From Pseudoclavibacter endophyticus (GTDB lineage: Bacteria; Actinomycetota; Actinomycetes; Actinomycetales; Microbacteriaceae): a stretch of 64,000 nt of DNA. Where the stretch lies: NCBI RefSeq assembly GCF_008831085.1, contig NZ_WBJY01000004.1, forward strand, positions 124,001-188,000, in the 5' to 3' direction. A model generated the notes under the pieces. It had not been told where the DNA came from. It saw only the letters and a list, made by a program, of their open reading frames with translations, and made no database searches. The position numbers and the translations under genes were made by a program. This document shows positions 43,814-54,190 of the stretch, piece by piece. The number at the start of each line of letters is the position of its first letter. Position 1 is the first letter of the stretch.

Positions 43814-44365
43814 CTACTCGCCGCCCCCGCAATAGTCGCTGAGCGCGCTGAGGTCGGACTGCAGCTCACCGAGCTTGGTCATGCCCTGGGCGCCAGCCTC
43901 GATGAGGGTGATCTCGCCCGCCTGCGCCTGCTCAAGAATCGTCAGCGCCTCGGTACCGCGCGCCGTGACGTTCTCGAGGTGCTGCTTCAACTCGCCGTCC
44001 TGGACGCGCTCCGAGAGCGTCGTCACCTCATCGATCGACGTCTGCACGTCAGTGATCGCGCCGGGGAGGTCGCCCGGAATCTTGTCGGGAAGCGCGTTCA
44101 GCCGGGCCTGCGTGGCCGCGATCGCGGCCTCCACATCGGCGCACTCGCTCGCCGCGGTGGTCGCGCCGTCCGTGGCGGCTACTCCGTCGCTCGTCTCGCC
44201 GGGCTCCGTGTCCGCGCCCGGCCCCGTCGGCCCGCAGGCCGCGAGCGAGAGGGCGACCGCCGCGGCGAGCAGTGGCGCGCCCAGGCGTCGGAGCCGGCCG
44301 CGTCCGGAACGGATGGGGCGAGCGGATGCTGCGGGCAGGGCGGCGGTCGGGATGAGGTCGGTCAT
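43814..44365 (-). CDS. Small lipoprotein of unknown function
   Basis: The 183-aa protein has a basic N-terminus (RSGRGRLRRLG), hydrophobic core and lipobox LAAC with Cys44. The mature part has a Thr/Gly/Asp linker, then a helical domain (about 75-175: VEAAIAATQARLNALPDKIP...DVQTSIDEVTTLSERVQDGE) bracketed by two Cys (SEC, DYC), which could form a disulfide. ATG 44365 has GAAAGG upstream; longer starts lack this. It is divergent from the two-component system and could sense or report envelope conditions to it; this is only suggested by position. Confidence 0.75.
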   Translation of the reverse strand: MTDLIPTAALPAASARPIRSGRGRLRRLGAPLLAAAVALSLAACGPTGPGADTEPGETSDGVAATDGATTAASECADVEAAIAATQARLNALPDKIPGDLPGAITDVQTSIDEVTTLSERVQDGELKQHLENVTARGTEALTILEQAQAGEITLIEAGAQGMTKLGELQSDLSALSDYCGGGE

Positions 44366-44549
44366 GTCGAGCCTTTCGCAGGGATCCGGCCGTTGGCGGG
44401 ACGCCACGGGTGACGCTCCGAGGCCCGGCCCAACGTACTCGCTCCGCGCTGCGGACGCGCAGGTGGGGACGAAAGGCGGGGGATAACCCCCGAGCGATCT
44501 GGGGCTGGCACGGGAGACGGCCGCCTCGTCCGCCAATAGCGTTAGTGGC

Positions 44550-45800
44550 ATGAACCTCGGACTCGGCAGATCACTTGCCACCATCGCGAATCTCGCCGCC
44601 TACGGCCTCCTGGGTGGTTTCGTCCTCGGCACGCTCGGCGTGCTCGCCGGCCTCTCCATCGGCCTCGCCTTCGTGCTCGTCGGCTTTCTCTTCGCGGCGC
44701 TGCTCGCCCTCGTCCTTCGAGGTATCTGGTACATCGAGTCGTGGCGCGTCGCGACACTCTTCGACACCGACATCCGACACGCACCATTCAAGCGGTCGAA
44801 CCGAACCGATGGATGGCAGCCGCTGCACACGCTCGTGCTGCAGTTCGCCGACGGCAACAATTGGCTCGCGCTGCTCCACGGCTTCATCACCACGCTGCTC
44901 GGGTGGATCACGCTCGCGCTGCTATCGGTGATCGGCTGGGGTATCGGCGCGATCACGTGGCCGTTCGCGGATTGGACGCCGCCGGGGGCTTCTCCCGACG
45001 ACTTCCGGCCCGGTTCCTACTTCGGCCTGCCCGTCGACTCGCCGTGGTACATCCTCTTCGGGGTCCTGGCCATCGTGATCGCCGTCGCCACCCTGTACGC
45101 CCTCTCGGTCGCCCACCGCGCCATCTCGTTGCCCATCTTCGCTCCGAACCGCGAGCAAGAGCTGCGGCGCGAAGCCCACGACGCGCACCTGCGCCGCAGC
45201 GAGGCCATCCGCGCCGCCTCCGTTGAGCGCAGCCGCATCGAGCGCGACCTGCACGACGGCGTCCAGCCCCGCCTCGTGTCGGTCGGAATGACCCTCGGCA
45301 TGGCGAAGCAGAAGGTGCCGACCGAACCGGACCGGGCCGTCGCGCTCATCGACGAGGCCCACACGTCGACGAAGGCGGCGATCACCGAGCTGCGCCAGCT
45401 CGCGCGTGGCTTCCATCCCGCCATCCTCGAAGATCGCGGCCTCGACGCCGCCCTGAGCGCGCTCGCCTCGCAGTCGCACCTCCCCGTCTCCCTCGACGTC
45501 CGGATCGGCCGGCGCTGCGCCCCGCAGGTCGAGGCGGCCATGTACTTCGCCATCGCCGAGTCGATCACCAATGCCAACAAGCACGCCCGTGCCACCGAGG
45601 TGCGCGTCACCGCGGTTGAGCGGCCGGGCGGCAAGCTCTGGGCCCGCATCGAGGACGATGGTGTCGGCGGTGCTAATCCGCTGCCCGGCGGCGGGATCGA
45701 CGGTGTCGCCAATCGAGTCCGCGCAGCCGGCGGCACGTTCACGCTCACGAGCCCGGCCGGCGGCCCGACCACCGTGGAGGTGAGCCTGCCGTGCGAGTAA
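44550..45800 (+). CDS. Sensor histidine kinase, NarL/LiaS type
   Basis: The 416-aa membrane kinase has four helices in two pairs (about 10-58 and 108-195), forming a 'putative sensor' domain, then a HisKA_3 dimerisation helix with the phospho-His in RIERDLHDGVQPRLV and an HATPase domain (ESITNANKHARATEV, EDDGVGGANPLPGGGIDGVA). TAGCGT (44537-44542) ends 7 bases before the ATG, so the message is probably leaderless. It overlaps the response regulator by 10 bases. With the downstream DUF4097-like protein it resembles cell-envelope stress systems of the LiaSR family. Confidence 0.88.
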   Translation: MNLGLGRSLATIANLAAYGLLGGFVLGTLGVLAGLSIGLAFVLVGFLFAALLALVLRGIWYIESWRVATLFDTDIRHAPFKRSNRTDGWQPLHTLVLQFADGNNWLALLHGFITTLLGWITLALLSVIGWGIGAITWPFADWTPPGASPDDFRPGSYFGLPVDSPWYILFGVLAIVIAVATLYALSVAHRAISLPIFAPNREQELRREAHDAHLRRSEAIRAASVERSRIERDLHDGVQPRLVSVGMTLGMAKQKVPTEPDRAVALIDEAHTSTKAAITELRQLARGFHPAILEDRGLDAALSALASQSHLPVSLDVRIGRRCAPQVEAAMYFAIAESITNANKHARATEVRVTAVERPGGKLWARIEDDGVGGANPLPGGGIDGVANRVRAAGGTFTLTSPAGGPTTVEVSLPCE

Positions 45801-46522
45801 TCATCTGCGAAGACGCGGTCCTGCTGCGCGAGGGAATGATCCGGCTGCTGCAGGATGCCGGGCACGAGGTGGTCGCCGCGCTCGCCGACGCGACGGGGCT
45901 GGAAGACGCCGTGACGGAGGCGGAACCCGAGCTCGTGCTGCTCGATGTCCGCCTTCCCCCGACGTTCACCGACGAGGGCATCCGCGAGGCGATCCGGCTG
46001 CGCGCCTCGCATCCCGCCATTCGCATCCTCGTGCTGAGCCAGTACGTCGAGGAGCGCTACGCCGCCGAGCTCATCGCCGACCGTCGCGGCGGGCTCGGGT
46101 ACCTGCTGAAAGACCGGGTCACCGACATCGAGGAGTTCCTCGAGTCGGTCGAGACGGTCGCGGGCGGCGGCACCGTCCTCGACCCGGAAGTCGTGGCGCA
46201 GCTGCTGCACCGCCGCAGCCGCGACTCGAGGCTCGACCGCCTCACGCCCCGCGAAAGCCAGGTCCTCGGCCTCATGGCCGAGGGCAAGTCGAACCAATCG
46301 ATCGCGAAGGCGCTGTTCGTGACGGAGGGCAGCGTCGAGAAGCACATCTCGCAGCTGTTTCAGAAGCTGGATCTCGGCGCTGACACCGACGGCAACCGCC
46401 GAGTGCTGGCCGTGCTGACGTACCTCGCCAACGCCAACCAGGGCAGCTCCGGCGGCGGGCCCGCCCACTACTCGTCGAACACCTACTCGTCGAACACCGG
46501 CGTGCCCAGAAGGGGAGCTTGA
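45791..46522 (+). CDS. NarL/LuxR-family response regulator
   Basis: The 243-aa regulator has a receiver domain (1-120) with the acidic pair ED at 7-8, the phospho-Asp in LVLLDVRLPP and Lys in YLLKDR, and a LuxR-type helix-turn-helix (about 150-215: LTPRESQVLGLMAEGKSNQS...TEGSVEKHISQLFQKL). It is the cognate partner of the overlapping kinase. A Ser/Thr/Asn-rich tail of 25 residues after the DNA-binding domain contains two copies of YSSNT. Confidence 0.9.
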   Translation: MRVIICEDAVLLREGMIRLLQDAGHEVVAALADATGLEDAVTEAEPELVLLDVRLPPTFTDEGIREAIRLRASHPAIRILVLSQYVEERYAAELIADRRGGLGYLLKDRVTDIEEFLESVETVAGGGTVLDPEVVAQLLHRRSRDSRLDRLTPRESQVLGLMAEGKSNQSIAKALFVTEGSVEKHISQLFQKLDLGADTDGNRRVLAVLTYLANANQGSSGGGPAHYSSNTYSSNTGVPRRGA

Positions 46523-46523
46523 C

Positions 46524-47762
46524 ATGAACACCAACGACAGCAACGAACCGCAGGGCCACGAGTTCCGCTCCGATCAGGTACCCGGCGACGCGACGATGCC
46601 GGAAGCGGTCGATGCCGGGCGGGCATCGGGAGCGTGGACCGCGGAGGGCTCGGCCACGGGCGAGGGGTTCGCGGCACCCGAGCCGGTTGCCCCGACGATG
46701 CCTGCCGAACGCATCGCCCCGTCGGGCGACGCGCCCGGTGCCCCGTCGGACGACGCGCCCGGTGCCCCCTTCGGCGGAGCGCCCGGTGGCGCGCCCGGCG
46801 ACGACAGCCGGGGAATGAGCCCGCCACCAGGCGCAGGAGCCGGGAGGGGGGACGACGGTGGCAGCGGCGCGGGACGTGGCAACGCGTCCGGGCCGTTCCG
46901 CCGCCAGGGTGCCTGGGTCGCCGTCGTGCTCACGATCGTCGGCGGGCTCGTGGCGTTGTCCACCCTCGGCACCAGCATCTGGGACAGCGCGATCGCGATG
47001 CCCTCGCAGTCGCGCGGCGACGGATATGTCGGCGGCTGGGGAGGGCCCGGGCCGTGGCAGGAGGACGTGCCGACGTTCGACTGGAGCGACAGCATCGCCG
47101 TCGACGACGTTGAGTCGATCGTCGTCGACGGCCGGTCGAGCGAGCTGACGATCCGGTACGGCGGCGTCGACGCGGCCACCCTCGACATCTCGACCACGGC
47201 GGGCTCGATGCCCGACTGGCGGTTCGAGGTCGAGGACGGCGTGCTCACGGTGCGCGAGTCGGACACAACCGGGGGCGCCCGTCCGTTCGGATGGTCGAGC
47301 ACGAGCGCGACCCTCACGCTGCCGGATGCGCTTCAGGAGTCGGCGCCCGCGCTCGCCGCCACCATGCAGTCGGGTGCGCTCAGCATCGTGGGCGACTACG
47401 GCACGGTGGAGCTCGCGGCGCGCAGTGGCGCGCTCTCCTTCGAGGGCGCCGCCTCGAGCATCCACTGCGACCTGCAGTCGGGCGCCGGCGATCTGACGGT
47501 GTACGACGCCGACGAGGTCGCCCTGTCGGTCGGCTCCGGCGTACTCGGCGTGAACGTCCACGGAAACCAGCCGGCCTCCACGGTGCTCGACGTGCGGTCC
47601 GGATACGGCGAGCTCACGTTGCCAACCGGCGCCTACAACCTCACCGGCACGGCCTCGAGCGGCGCGCGCGACGTCGATGTCGAGACCTCGTCGACGGCCG
47701 ACGCGACGCTCGAGGTCAATGTGAGCAGCGGCATCGCCGCCGTCTCGCAGCACGGGGGATAG
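46524..47762 (+). CDS. DUF4097-like (LiaG-type) beta-helix membrane protein
   Basis: The 412-aa protein has a 125-residue Pro/Gly/Ala/Asp-rich cytoplasmic region with repeats of DDAPGAP, one membrane helix (about 131-152) and an extracellular repeat domain of short beta strands (SIAVDDVESIVVDGRSSELT, SGALSIVGDYGTVELAARSG, RSGYGELTLPTGAYNLTG), typical of the DUF4097 putative-adhesin family. GGGGAG at 46513-46518 precedes the ATG. It is the last gene of the two-component operon, so it probably takes part in, or responds to, envelope stress. Confidence 0.78.
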   Translation: MNTNDSNEPQGHEFRSDQVPGDATMPEAVDAGRASGAWTAEGSATGEGFAAPEPVAPTMPAERIAPSGDAPGAPSDDAPGAPFGGAPGGAPGDDSRGMSPPPGAGAGRGDDGGSGAGRGNASGPFRRQGAWVAVVLTIVGGLVALSTLGTSIWDSAIAMPSQSRGDGYVGGWGGPGPWQEDVPTFDWSDSIAVDDVESIVVDGRSSELTIRYGGVDAATLDISTTAGSMPDWRFEVEDGVLTVRESDTTGGARPFGWSSTSATLTLPDALQESAPALAATMQSGALSIVGDYGTVELAARSGALSFEGAASSIHCDLQSGAGDLTVYDADEVALSVGSGVLGVNVHGNQPASTVLDVRSGYGELTLPTGAYNLTGTASSGARDVDVETSSTADATLEVNVSSGIAAVSQHGG

Positions 47763-47782
47763 GCACGCCCCCGTCCATCCGA

Positions 47783-47834
47783 GTGACGATTGCCCGGCTG
47801 AGCCGACATGGCGACCCAGCTGGGCAATCGTCAC
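47783..47834. terminator. Long hairpin between convergent genes
   Basis: The arms GTGACGATTGCCC (47783-47795) and GGGCAATCGTCAC (47822-47834) are perfect 13-base inverted repeats; pairing continues inward for five more bases with one G:T wobble, to leave a 16-base loop. It lies between the converging DUF4097-like and PabC-like genes and is a strong candidate bidirectional terminator. Confidence 0.75.
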
Positions 47835-47857
47835 GCTCCGCACGGTTGGGCGGGGCG

Positions 47858-48766
47858 TCAGGCGGGTGATGCCCCCGCCGCCCCCGGCACGCGCAGCACG
47901 GCCGCGAGGCGCTCGTGCAGCGGTGAGACGCGGAACGGCTCGCCATCGATGCTGACGACCGGCGCCGCGATGCGCCCGCTCGAGAGCAGCCACGCCCCTC
48001 GGGCCGCGAGCAGCTCCTGGCGCGTCACTTCGCGCGTGCGGAGCGCGAGGCCCGCTGCTGGTCCTTCGCGGCGGAGGTGCGCGACCGTGATCGAGTCGAG
48101 AATGCCCGCGAGCGGCGGGGTCACGAGCTCGCCGTCGAGGTCGACGACCACCCCCGACGTCGGCCCTTCCAGGATGTTCCCGCTCGGCGAGACGAAGATC
48201 GCGTCATCGGCCCCGTTGGCGGCGGCGTAGCGACCCGCTGCCATGTTGACGCCGTAGCTCAGCGTCTTCGCGCCGGGCAGGAGCCACGGCAGGGGCGCGA
48301 TCTCGTCGCCCTCGAAACCACGGTCCAGCAAAAGCACCCGCACCCCGGCGCTGCGCTGGCGCACGACCGCGGGGGAGAGTGGAAAGGCCAGTGCCCAGCC
48401 GCCCGGCCCGCCGGCGTCGGGCGGGTCGAGCTCGGACCCGGGTCCGCGCCCCACATCGCGACCGCGCGTCTGGACGATGCGCACGAGCGCCTCCTGCGCA
48501 TCGGCCCACGGCCACGCGCCGAGCACCGCGGCGATGGCGCGGCGATAGCCCGCCGCATCGGGAACGGGGAGCGAGAGCAGCTTCGCCGACGCGGCGAGCC
48601 GCTCGAGGTGGGGCTCGAGGTCGCGCGGCTCGCCGTCGATGGCGAGCAGCGTCTCGAAGACCCCGTCGCCCCGCACGACGCCGAGATCGTCGGCGTGAAC
48701 GATCGGCGTCGCCGGGTCGATCAGCGAGCCGTCGAGGAGGGCGAGCAGCCGGGATGACGTGACCAT
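47858..48766 (-). CDS. pabC: Class IV PLP aminotransferase, aminodeoxychorismate lyase-like
   Basis: The 302-aa enzyme has the fold-type IV PLP signature: active-site Lys in [25 protein letters not shown] near the start and [20 protein letters not shown]. PabC-type members release pyruvate from aminodeoxychorismate to give p-aminobenzoate for folate; branched-chain and D-amino acid transaminases share the fold, so the call is not certain. The location near folC (four genes away, opposite strand) fits a folate role. TACCCT (48778-48773, minus strand) ends 6 bases before the ATG, indicating a leaderless transcript. Confidence 0.75.
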   Translation of the reverse strand: MVTSSRLLALLDGSLIDPATPIVHADDLGVVRGDGVFETLLAIDGEPRDLEPHLERLAASAKLLSLPVPDAAGYRRAIAAVLGAWPWADAQEALVRIVQTRGRDVGRGPGSELDPPDAGGPGGWALAFPLSPAVVRQRSAGVRVLLLDRGFEGDEIAPLPWLLPGAKTLSYGVNMAAGRYAAANGADDAIFVSPSGNILEGPTSGVVVDLDGELVTPPLAGILDSITVAHLRREGPAAGLALRTREVTRQELLAARGAWLLSSGRIAAPVVSIDGEPFRVSPLHERLAAVLRVPGAAGASPA

Positions 48767-48833
48767 GCCGCAAGGGTAGGCCGCGTTCCTGCCAGCGCGG
48801 CGCCGGTGTGCGGCGAGGGCGCCGCGACAGGGG

Positions 48834-49083
48834 TACGATGTCGCGCACGGGCGATGATCCGCGATCAACGGGGAGCCTCCGGAAGAACGGCGCACCGCGC
48901 CAAGTAGACCCGGACGGGGCAGGCCCGTCACAGCCGGCGAACGAGCGGTCGCGCGCACGGGCAGTGCGCACGGCAATCGGGGTGGTACCGCGTGAGCGGC
49001 CCGGAAGCGGGCGGCGAGCGTCCCCGGAAGAGAACTCCCTCTCCCTGAGACCCGTCCCGATCCACCGACCGATTGCGAACGCC
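48834..49083 (+). promoter_or_regulatory. T-box riboswitch leader of ileS
   Basis: A TACGAT -10 box (48834-48839) begins a leader of about 240 bases. The T-box sequence GGTGGTACCGCG at 48981-48992 is the tRNA-acceptor-pairing element. A short Stem I with the Ile specifier candidate ATC (48857-48859; a second ATC at 48864) and GGGGAGCCTCCGGAAGAACG follows the promoter, then AGTAGA and a stem (GACGGG/CCCGTC). This is the actinobacterial ileS-type T-box that senses uncharged tRNA-Ile. There is neither a T-run terminator nor a clear Shine-Dalgarno before the ATG at 49084, so the output step is uncertain. An A/G-rich hairpin near 49026-49044 may be involved. Confidence 0.88.
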
Positions 49084-52000
49084 ATGACCTACCCCCGCGC
49101 CACGGGCCCCGCCGACGAGCGCGCCGCCATCGACCGCGCGTCATCGTTCGGCCCGGCCGCCAGCGTGCCGGCCTCGCCCTCGTTTCCCGAACTCGAGCGC
49201 GAGGTGCTCGAGTACTGGCGGCACGACGGCACGTTCCAAGCATCCATCGACCAGCGCGACGGCGCCGACGAGTGGGTCTTCTACGACGGCCCTCCGTTCG
49301 CGAACGGCCTGCCCCACTACGGCCATCTCCTGACGGGCTACGCGAAGGACGTGTTCCCCCGGTTCTTCACCATGCGGGGAAAGCAGGTGCAGCGCGAGTT
49401 CGGGTGGGACACGCACGGCCTGCCCGCCGAGCTCGAGGCCATGCGGCAGCTCGGGATCCAGTCGAAGGACGAGATCGAGCGCATGGGCATCGGCGCCTTC
49501 AATGCGGCGGCGCGCGACTCGGTGCTGCGGTACATGGACGAGTGGCAGGATTACGTCACGCGCCAGGCGCGCTGGGTCGACTTCGAGAACGGCTACAAGA
49601 CCCTCGACCTGACCTACATGGAGTCGGTGATCTGGGCCTTCAAGCGGCTCTACGACGAGGGCCTCGCCTATGAGGGCTTCCGCGTGCTGCCCTACTGCTG
49701 GCGCGACGAGACGCCCCTGTCGAATCACGAGCTGCGCATGGACGACGACGTCTACCAGCCGCGACAGGATCAGACCGTCACCGTCACGTTCCCGCTCGAG
49801 GGCGAGCGCGCCGTCGAGCTCGGCCTCGAGGGCGTGCACGCCCTCGCATGGACGACGACGCCGTGGACGCTGCCGACGAACGCCGCGCTCGCCGTCGGCC
49901 CCGCGATCGAGTACGCCGTCGTGCCGGCGGGCCCGAACGGCGCCGGCGACGGCGCCGATTCCGGCACTCGCGCGTATCTGCTCGCGACCGAGCGTGTCGG
50001 CGCACACGCGAGGGAACTCGGCTACGACGACGCCGAGACCGCGCTCGCGGCCGTCGATCGGCGCATCGCGGGTGCCGAGCTCGAGGACGTGCGGTACGCG
50101 CCGCTGTGGGACTTCTTCGCCGGTGACGAGTACGGGATGCTCGGGGTCGCGTGGCGCATTCTCGTCGCCGACTACGTCACCACGGCCGACGGCACCGGAA
50201 TCGTGCATCAGGCTCCGGCCTACGGCGAGGACGACAAGGCGATCTGCGACGCGGCCGGCATCCCGACCGTGCTCTCGGTGAATGACGGCGGCGTCTTCCT
50301 CGACGCGGTCGCCCCCGTCGCCGGCCTGCAGGTGTTCGACGCCAACAAGCCGCTCACTCGGCTGCTCAAGACCGACGGGCGCCTCTTCAAGCAAGCAAGC
50401 TACGAGCACAGCTACCCGCACTGCTGGCGGTGCCGAAACCCGCTCATCTACAAGGCCGTCTCGAGCTGGTTCGTGCGCGTCACCGACATCAAGGATGACC
50501 TGATCCGCCACAACGAGGCGATCGAGTGGGTGCCCGAGAACGTCAAGCACGGCCAGTTCGGCAAGTGGCTCGAGGGTGCGCGCGACTGGTCGGTGAGCCG
50601 CAACCGCTACTGGGGCAGCCCGATTCCGGTGTGGAAGAGCGACGATCCGAACCACCCGCGCATCGACGTCTACGGCTCGCTCGACGAGCTGGAGCGCGAC
50701 TTCGGCGTGCGGCCGAGTGATCTGCACCGGCCCGCGATCGACGAGCTCACGCGCCCGAACCCGGACGACCCGACGGGGCGCTCGACCATGCGCCGCATCG
50801 AGGACGTCTTCGACGTCTGGTTCGACTCGGGCTCGATGCCCTACGCGCAGCGGCACTACCCGTTCGAGAACGGCGAGTGGTTCGATGCGCACTCGCCGGC
50901 CGACTTCATCGTCGAGTACATCGGGCAGACGCGCGGCTGGTTCTACGTGATGCACGTGCTGTCGGTCGCGCTCTTCGATCGTCCTGCGTTCTCCCGGGTG
51001 GTCTCGCACGGCATCGTGCTCGGGAGCGACGGTCGCAAGATGTCGAAGAGCCTGCGCAACTATCCGGACGTGCACGAGGTGTTCGAACGCGACGGGTCCG
51101 ACGCGATGCGCTGGTTCCTCATGTCGAGCCCCGTGCTGCGCGGCGGCAATCTCGTCGTGACGGAGGAGGGGATCCGCGAGGGCCTGCGGCAGTTCCTGCT
51201 GCCGCTGTGGTCGACGTACTACTTCTTCACGACGTACGCGAACGTCGCCCACGCCGGCTCGGAGCCGTACGTGGCGCGGTGGCGCACCGACTCCGCCGAT
51301 CCGCTCGATCGATACATCCTCGCGAAGACGGGCCGGCTGGTCGACGAGGTCGCGGCCGACCTCGAGTCGCTCGACTCGACCACGGCGACGCAGCGCCTGC
51401 GCGACTTCGCCGATGTGCTGACGAACTGGTACGTGCGCCGGTCGCGCGATCGCTTTTGGGGCGGTGTCGAGCCTGCGGGGGCGGATGGTCCCGGTGCGGA
51501 TGATCCGGGCGCCACCGAATCGGCGTCGGTCGTCTCGAGCGGCACGGCCGCGTTCGACACGCTCTTCACGGTGCTCGAGACGCTCACTCGTGCGGCGGCG
51601 CCGCTCGCCCCGCTCGTGACCGAGTCGGTGTGGCGCGGGCTGACGGGCGGCCGGTCCGTCCACCTCGAGGACTGGCCCGACGCGTCGGCATTCCCGGCCG
51701 CCGACGACCTCGAGTCGGCGATGGACGGCGTGCGCAGCGTTTCCAGCGCCGCCCTCGCCCTTCGCAAGCAGGCACAGCTGCGCGTTCGGCTGCCGCTTGC
51801 GTCGATGACGGTCGTGACACCCGATGTCGAGGGGCTCCGTCCCTTCGCCGACATCCTTCGCGATGAGCTCAACGTGAAGGCCGTCGTCTTCGAACCGCTT
51901 TCGGACGCAGTGGTCGCGTCGTACGGCATCGAGCACGTGCTGCAGGTCAATGCGCGCGCGGCCGGCCCTCGGCTCGGCAAGCGGGTGCAGCAGGCGATCA

Positions 52001-52443
52001 AGGCCTCGAAGACGGGCGACTGGAGCGAGGCCGACGGCGTCGTGACCGCAGGCGGGATTCCGCTCGAGCCCGGGGAGTACGAGGTGAAGCTCATGACCGG
52101 CGACGCGGCGGACGACCGCGCGCTCACGCTGCTGGGCGATGGCAGCATCCTCGCCCTCGATACCCGGGTCACGCCGGAGCTCGCCGCCGAGGGCACCGCG
52201 CGCGACGTGATCCGCGCCGTGCAGGAGGCGAGGAAAGAGGCCGGTCTCGACGTGTCCGACCGCATTCGCCTCGCGCTGCGCACCGACGATGCGTCGCTCG
52301 CGGCGATTACCGCGCACTCGCGCCTGATCGGCGACGAAACGCTTGCGGTAGCGCTCGACATCGCGGGCGGGCTCGAGCCCGAGAACGATGCGGCCGAGCA
52401 TTCGTTCGGGGCACTGGATGTAGAACTCGAGGTGGCGACGTGA
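49084..52443 (+). CDS. ileS: Isoleucyl-tRNA synthetase, type 2
   Basis: The 1119-aa enzyme charges tRNA-Ile. ATG 49084 begins MTYPRATG, the usual actinobacterial start; upstream frame is leader RNA. HIGH appears as [10 protein letters not shown] and KMSKS as [12 protein letters not shown]; the editing domain and a C-terminal anticodon-binding region (PHCWRCRNP zinc-like motif in the middle) are present. [17 protein letters not shown] is typical of type 2, eukaryotic-like IleS, often linked to mupirocin insensitivity in other bacteria; that is family knowledge, not shown here. It is controlled by the T-box leader and overlaps folC by 4 bases. Confidence 0.97.
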   Translation: MTYPRATGPADERAAIDRASSFGPAASVPASPSFPELEREVLEYWRHDGTFQASIDQRDGADEWVFYDGPPFANGLPHYGHLLTGYAKDVFPRFFTMRGKQVQREFGWDTHGLPAELEAMRQLGIQSKDEIERMGIGAFNAAARDSVLRYMDEWQDYVTRQARWVDFENGYKTLDLTYMESVIWAFKRLYDEGLAYEGFRVLPYCWRDETPLSNHELRMDDDVYQPRQDQTVTVTFPLEGERAVELGLEGVHALAWTTTPWTLPTNAALAVGPAIEYAVVPAGPNGAGDGADSGTRAYLLATERVGAHARELGYDDAETALAAVDRRIAGAELEDVRYAPLWDFFAGDEYGMLGVAWRILVADYVTTADGTGIVHQAPAYGEDDKAICDAAGIPTVLSVNDGGVFLDAVAPVAGLQVFDANKPLTRLLKTDGRLFKQASYEHSYPHCWRCRNPLIYKAVSSWFVRVTDIKDDLIRHNEAIEWVPENVKHGQFGKWLEGARDWSVSRNRYWGSPIPVWKSDDPNHPRIDVYGSLDELERDFGVRPSDLHRPAIDELTRPNPDDPTGRSTMRRIEDVFDVWFDSGSMPYAQRHYPFENGEWFDAHSPADFIVEYIGQTRGWFYVMHVLSVALFDRPAFSRVVSHGIVLGSDGRKMSKSLRNYPDVHEVFERDGSDAMRWFLMSSPVLRGGNLVVTEEGIREGLRQFLLPLWSTYYFFTTYANVAHAGSEPYVARWRTDSADPLDRYILAKTGRLVDEVAADLESLDSTTATQRLRDFADVLTNWYVRRSRDRFWGGVEPAGADGPGADDPGATESASVVSSGTAAFDTLFTVLETLTRAAAPLAPLVTESVWRGLTGGRSVHLEDWPDASAFPAADDLESAMDGVRSVSSAALALRKQAQLRVRLPLASMTVVTPDVEGLRPFADILRDELNVKAVVFEPLSDAVVASYGIEHVLQVNARAAGPRLGKRVQQAIKASKTGDWSEADGVVTAGGIPLEPGEYEVKLMTGDAADDRALTLLGDGSILALDTRVTPELAAEGTARDVIRAVQEARKEAGLDVSDRIRLALRTDDASLAAITAHSRLIGDETLAVALDIAGGLEPENDAAEHSFGALDVELEVAT

Positions 52444-54113
52444 GAGATGAACGTGGGCTCGACGGCGGGGACGGCGCAGCCGGCCACGGCGACGGCGGGG
52501 ACGATGATGCGCAGCGGGATTTCGACGCCGAACAGGCCGACGCGCTGCTCGCGGCGTTCCGGCGCGAGCTCGGCGATCCTGAGTCGCTGGGGCTGCCCGA
52601 TCCCGACCTCGGCCTGACCGACGAGTTCGGCGGCGAGCTCGTCGACGCGTTCGGCGATGAGGCCGGCCGGCAGCCCGAGGACCTCAACGAGGAGACCGAG
52701 GCCAAGCCCGAGCCGCTGAGCGAGCGCGAGTCGGCAGAGCGGACCGTGCGCGAGCGGACCGACTGGCGAGACGAGGCCGACCGGGTGATGGACGAGCTGA
52801 TGGAGCGCGTCGGCGAGGCCCAGCCCGAGCCGCGGCTCGGCCCGACGCGGCGGGCCGCGGAGCTGCTCGGCGACGTGCATCGCAGCGCGCCGGTCGTGCA
52901 CCTCACGGGCACGAACGGCAAGACGTCGACGGCCCGCATCACGGCCGCGCTCCTCGGGGCGCACGGGCTTCGCGTCGGCCTGATGACGAGCCCGCACCTG
53001 GAACGGCTGAACGAGCGCATCGAGATCGAGGGCGAGCCCATCAGCGACGAACGCCTCGCCGTGAACTGGGGCGACATCCAGCCGGTCCTGACGATCGTGG
53101 ATGCCGAGCTCGAGGCGGCGGGCGAAGTGCGGTTGACGTTCTTCGAGGCGCTCACGGTGCTCGCGTTCGCCTGCTTCACCGACGCCCCCGTCGATGTCGT
53201 GGTGCTCGAAGTCGGCATGGGCGGCGAGTGGGACTCGACGAACGTCGCCGACGGAGACGTGGCCGTGTTCACGCCGATCGCGCTCGACCATGCGAGTCGG
53301 CTCGGCTCGACCATCGCCGAGATCGCACGCACGAAGGCGGGCATCATCAAACCGGCCGCGCGCGTCGTCACAGCGATACAGGCGCCGGAGGCGCTCGCCG
53401 AGATCGCCGCCGCCTGCGCCCTGCGCGACGCGACGCTCGCGGTCGAGGGGTCCGAGTTCGAGCTCGTCTCCGACACCCCGGAAGGGCCGGCGGCGCGCGA
53501 CATCGTGGTTCGGGCACGATCCGGCACCTACGAGGGCGTGCTGCCGCTGCGCGGCGCGTACCAGGCGCACAACGCGTCGCTCGCGATCGCCGCCGTCGAG
53601 GCGTTCTTCGGTGGGGAGCAGCAGTTGCGCGCCGAGGTGGTCCAGCAGGGGCTTGCGGCGGTCACCTCGCCCGGGCGGCTGCAGCGCATCGGCCACAGGC
53701 CGGCCGTGTTCATCGACGCGGCCCACAACCCGCACGGCGCCCTCGCGCTCGCCGAAGCCGCCCCGCACGCCATGGGGCGGCGCATCATCGTGGTGCTCGG
53801 GGTCCTGGACGACAAGGACTATCCCGGCGTGATTCGCGCGCTCGCACCCATCGCCGCCGGATTCATCGCGACCCGGTCGGAATCGCCGCGGGCAGTCGAT
53901 GCCGAGGTGCTCGCCGAACGCATCGCCGAGCTCACAGGGCACGAGCCGGACGCGTTCGATCGCCTCGAGGAGGCGCTGGAGCACGCGCGCGATCTCGTGT
54001 CGGGGGATGAGGGCGGCGCCGTGCTCGTGACCGGATCGGTCACGATGCTGGGCGACGCGATACGGCTCGCCCGCGAGGAGGGCTGGGGAGCGACCGGCAC
54101 CGACCTCGCCTGA
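52440..54113 (+). CDS. folC: Folylpolyglutamate synthase/dihydrofolate synthase
   Basis: The 557-aa enzyme adds glutamate to dihydropteroate and folates. The Mur-ligase-like ATP loop is [13 protein letters not shown] (about 156-168), followed by [28 protein letters not shown], and the C-terminal [13 protein letters not shown]. The catalytic part begins near residue 105 ([20 protein letters not shown]); the first about 100 residues are an unusually acidic, Gly/Asp-rich extension not needed by the family. It starts with GTG overlapping ileS. A shorter start would lose the coupling. Confidence 0.93.
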   Translation: MRDERGLDGGDGAAGHGDGGDDDAQRDFDAEQADALLAAFRRELGDPESLGLPDPDLGLTDEFGGELVDAFGDEAGRQPEDLNEETEAKPEPLSERESAERTVRERTDWRDEADRVMDELMERVGEAQPEPRLGPTRRAAELLGDVHRSAPVVHLTGTNGKTSTARITAALLGAHGLRVGLMTSPHLERLNERIEIEGEPISDERLAVNWGDIQPVLTIVDAELEAAGEVRLTFFEALTVLAFACFTDAPVDVVVLEVGMGGEWDSTNVADGDVAVFTPIALDHASRLGSTIAEIARTKAGIIKPAARVVTAIQAPEALAEIAAACALRDATLAVEGSEFELVSDTPEGPAARDIVVRARSGTYEGVLPLRGAYQAHNASLAIAAVEAFFGGEQQLRAEVVQQGLAAVTSPGRLQRIGHRPAVFIDAAHNPHGALALAEAAPHAMGRRIIVVLGVLDDKDYPGVIRALAPIAAGFIATRSESPRAVDAEVLAERIAELTGHEPDAFDRLEEALEHARDLVSGDEGGAVLVTGSVTMLGDAIRLAREEGWGATGTDLA

Positions 54114-54190
54114 CGCGAACCGCGCGACGACGACCCGGTACCCTGGTGGGCGGCGAGACGAGGCCGGCGACGGCAGCAGAGGACGGTGAA

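Noticed and set aside
49141..52401. Open frame of 1086 codons antisense to ileS
   Set aside because: It arises from the lack of stops opposite a high-GC gene and resembles no protein; the sense strand encodes intact IleS.
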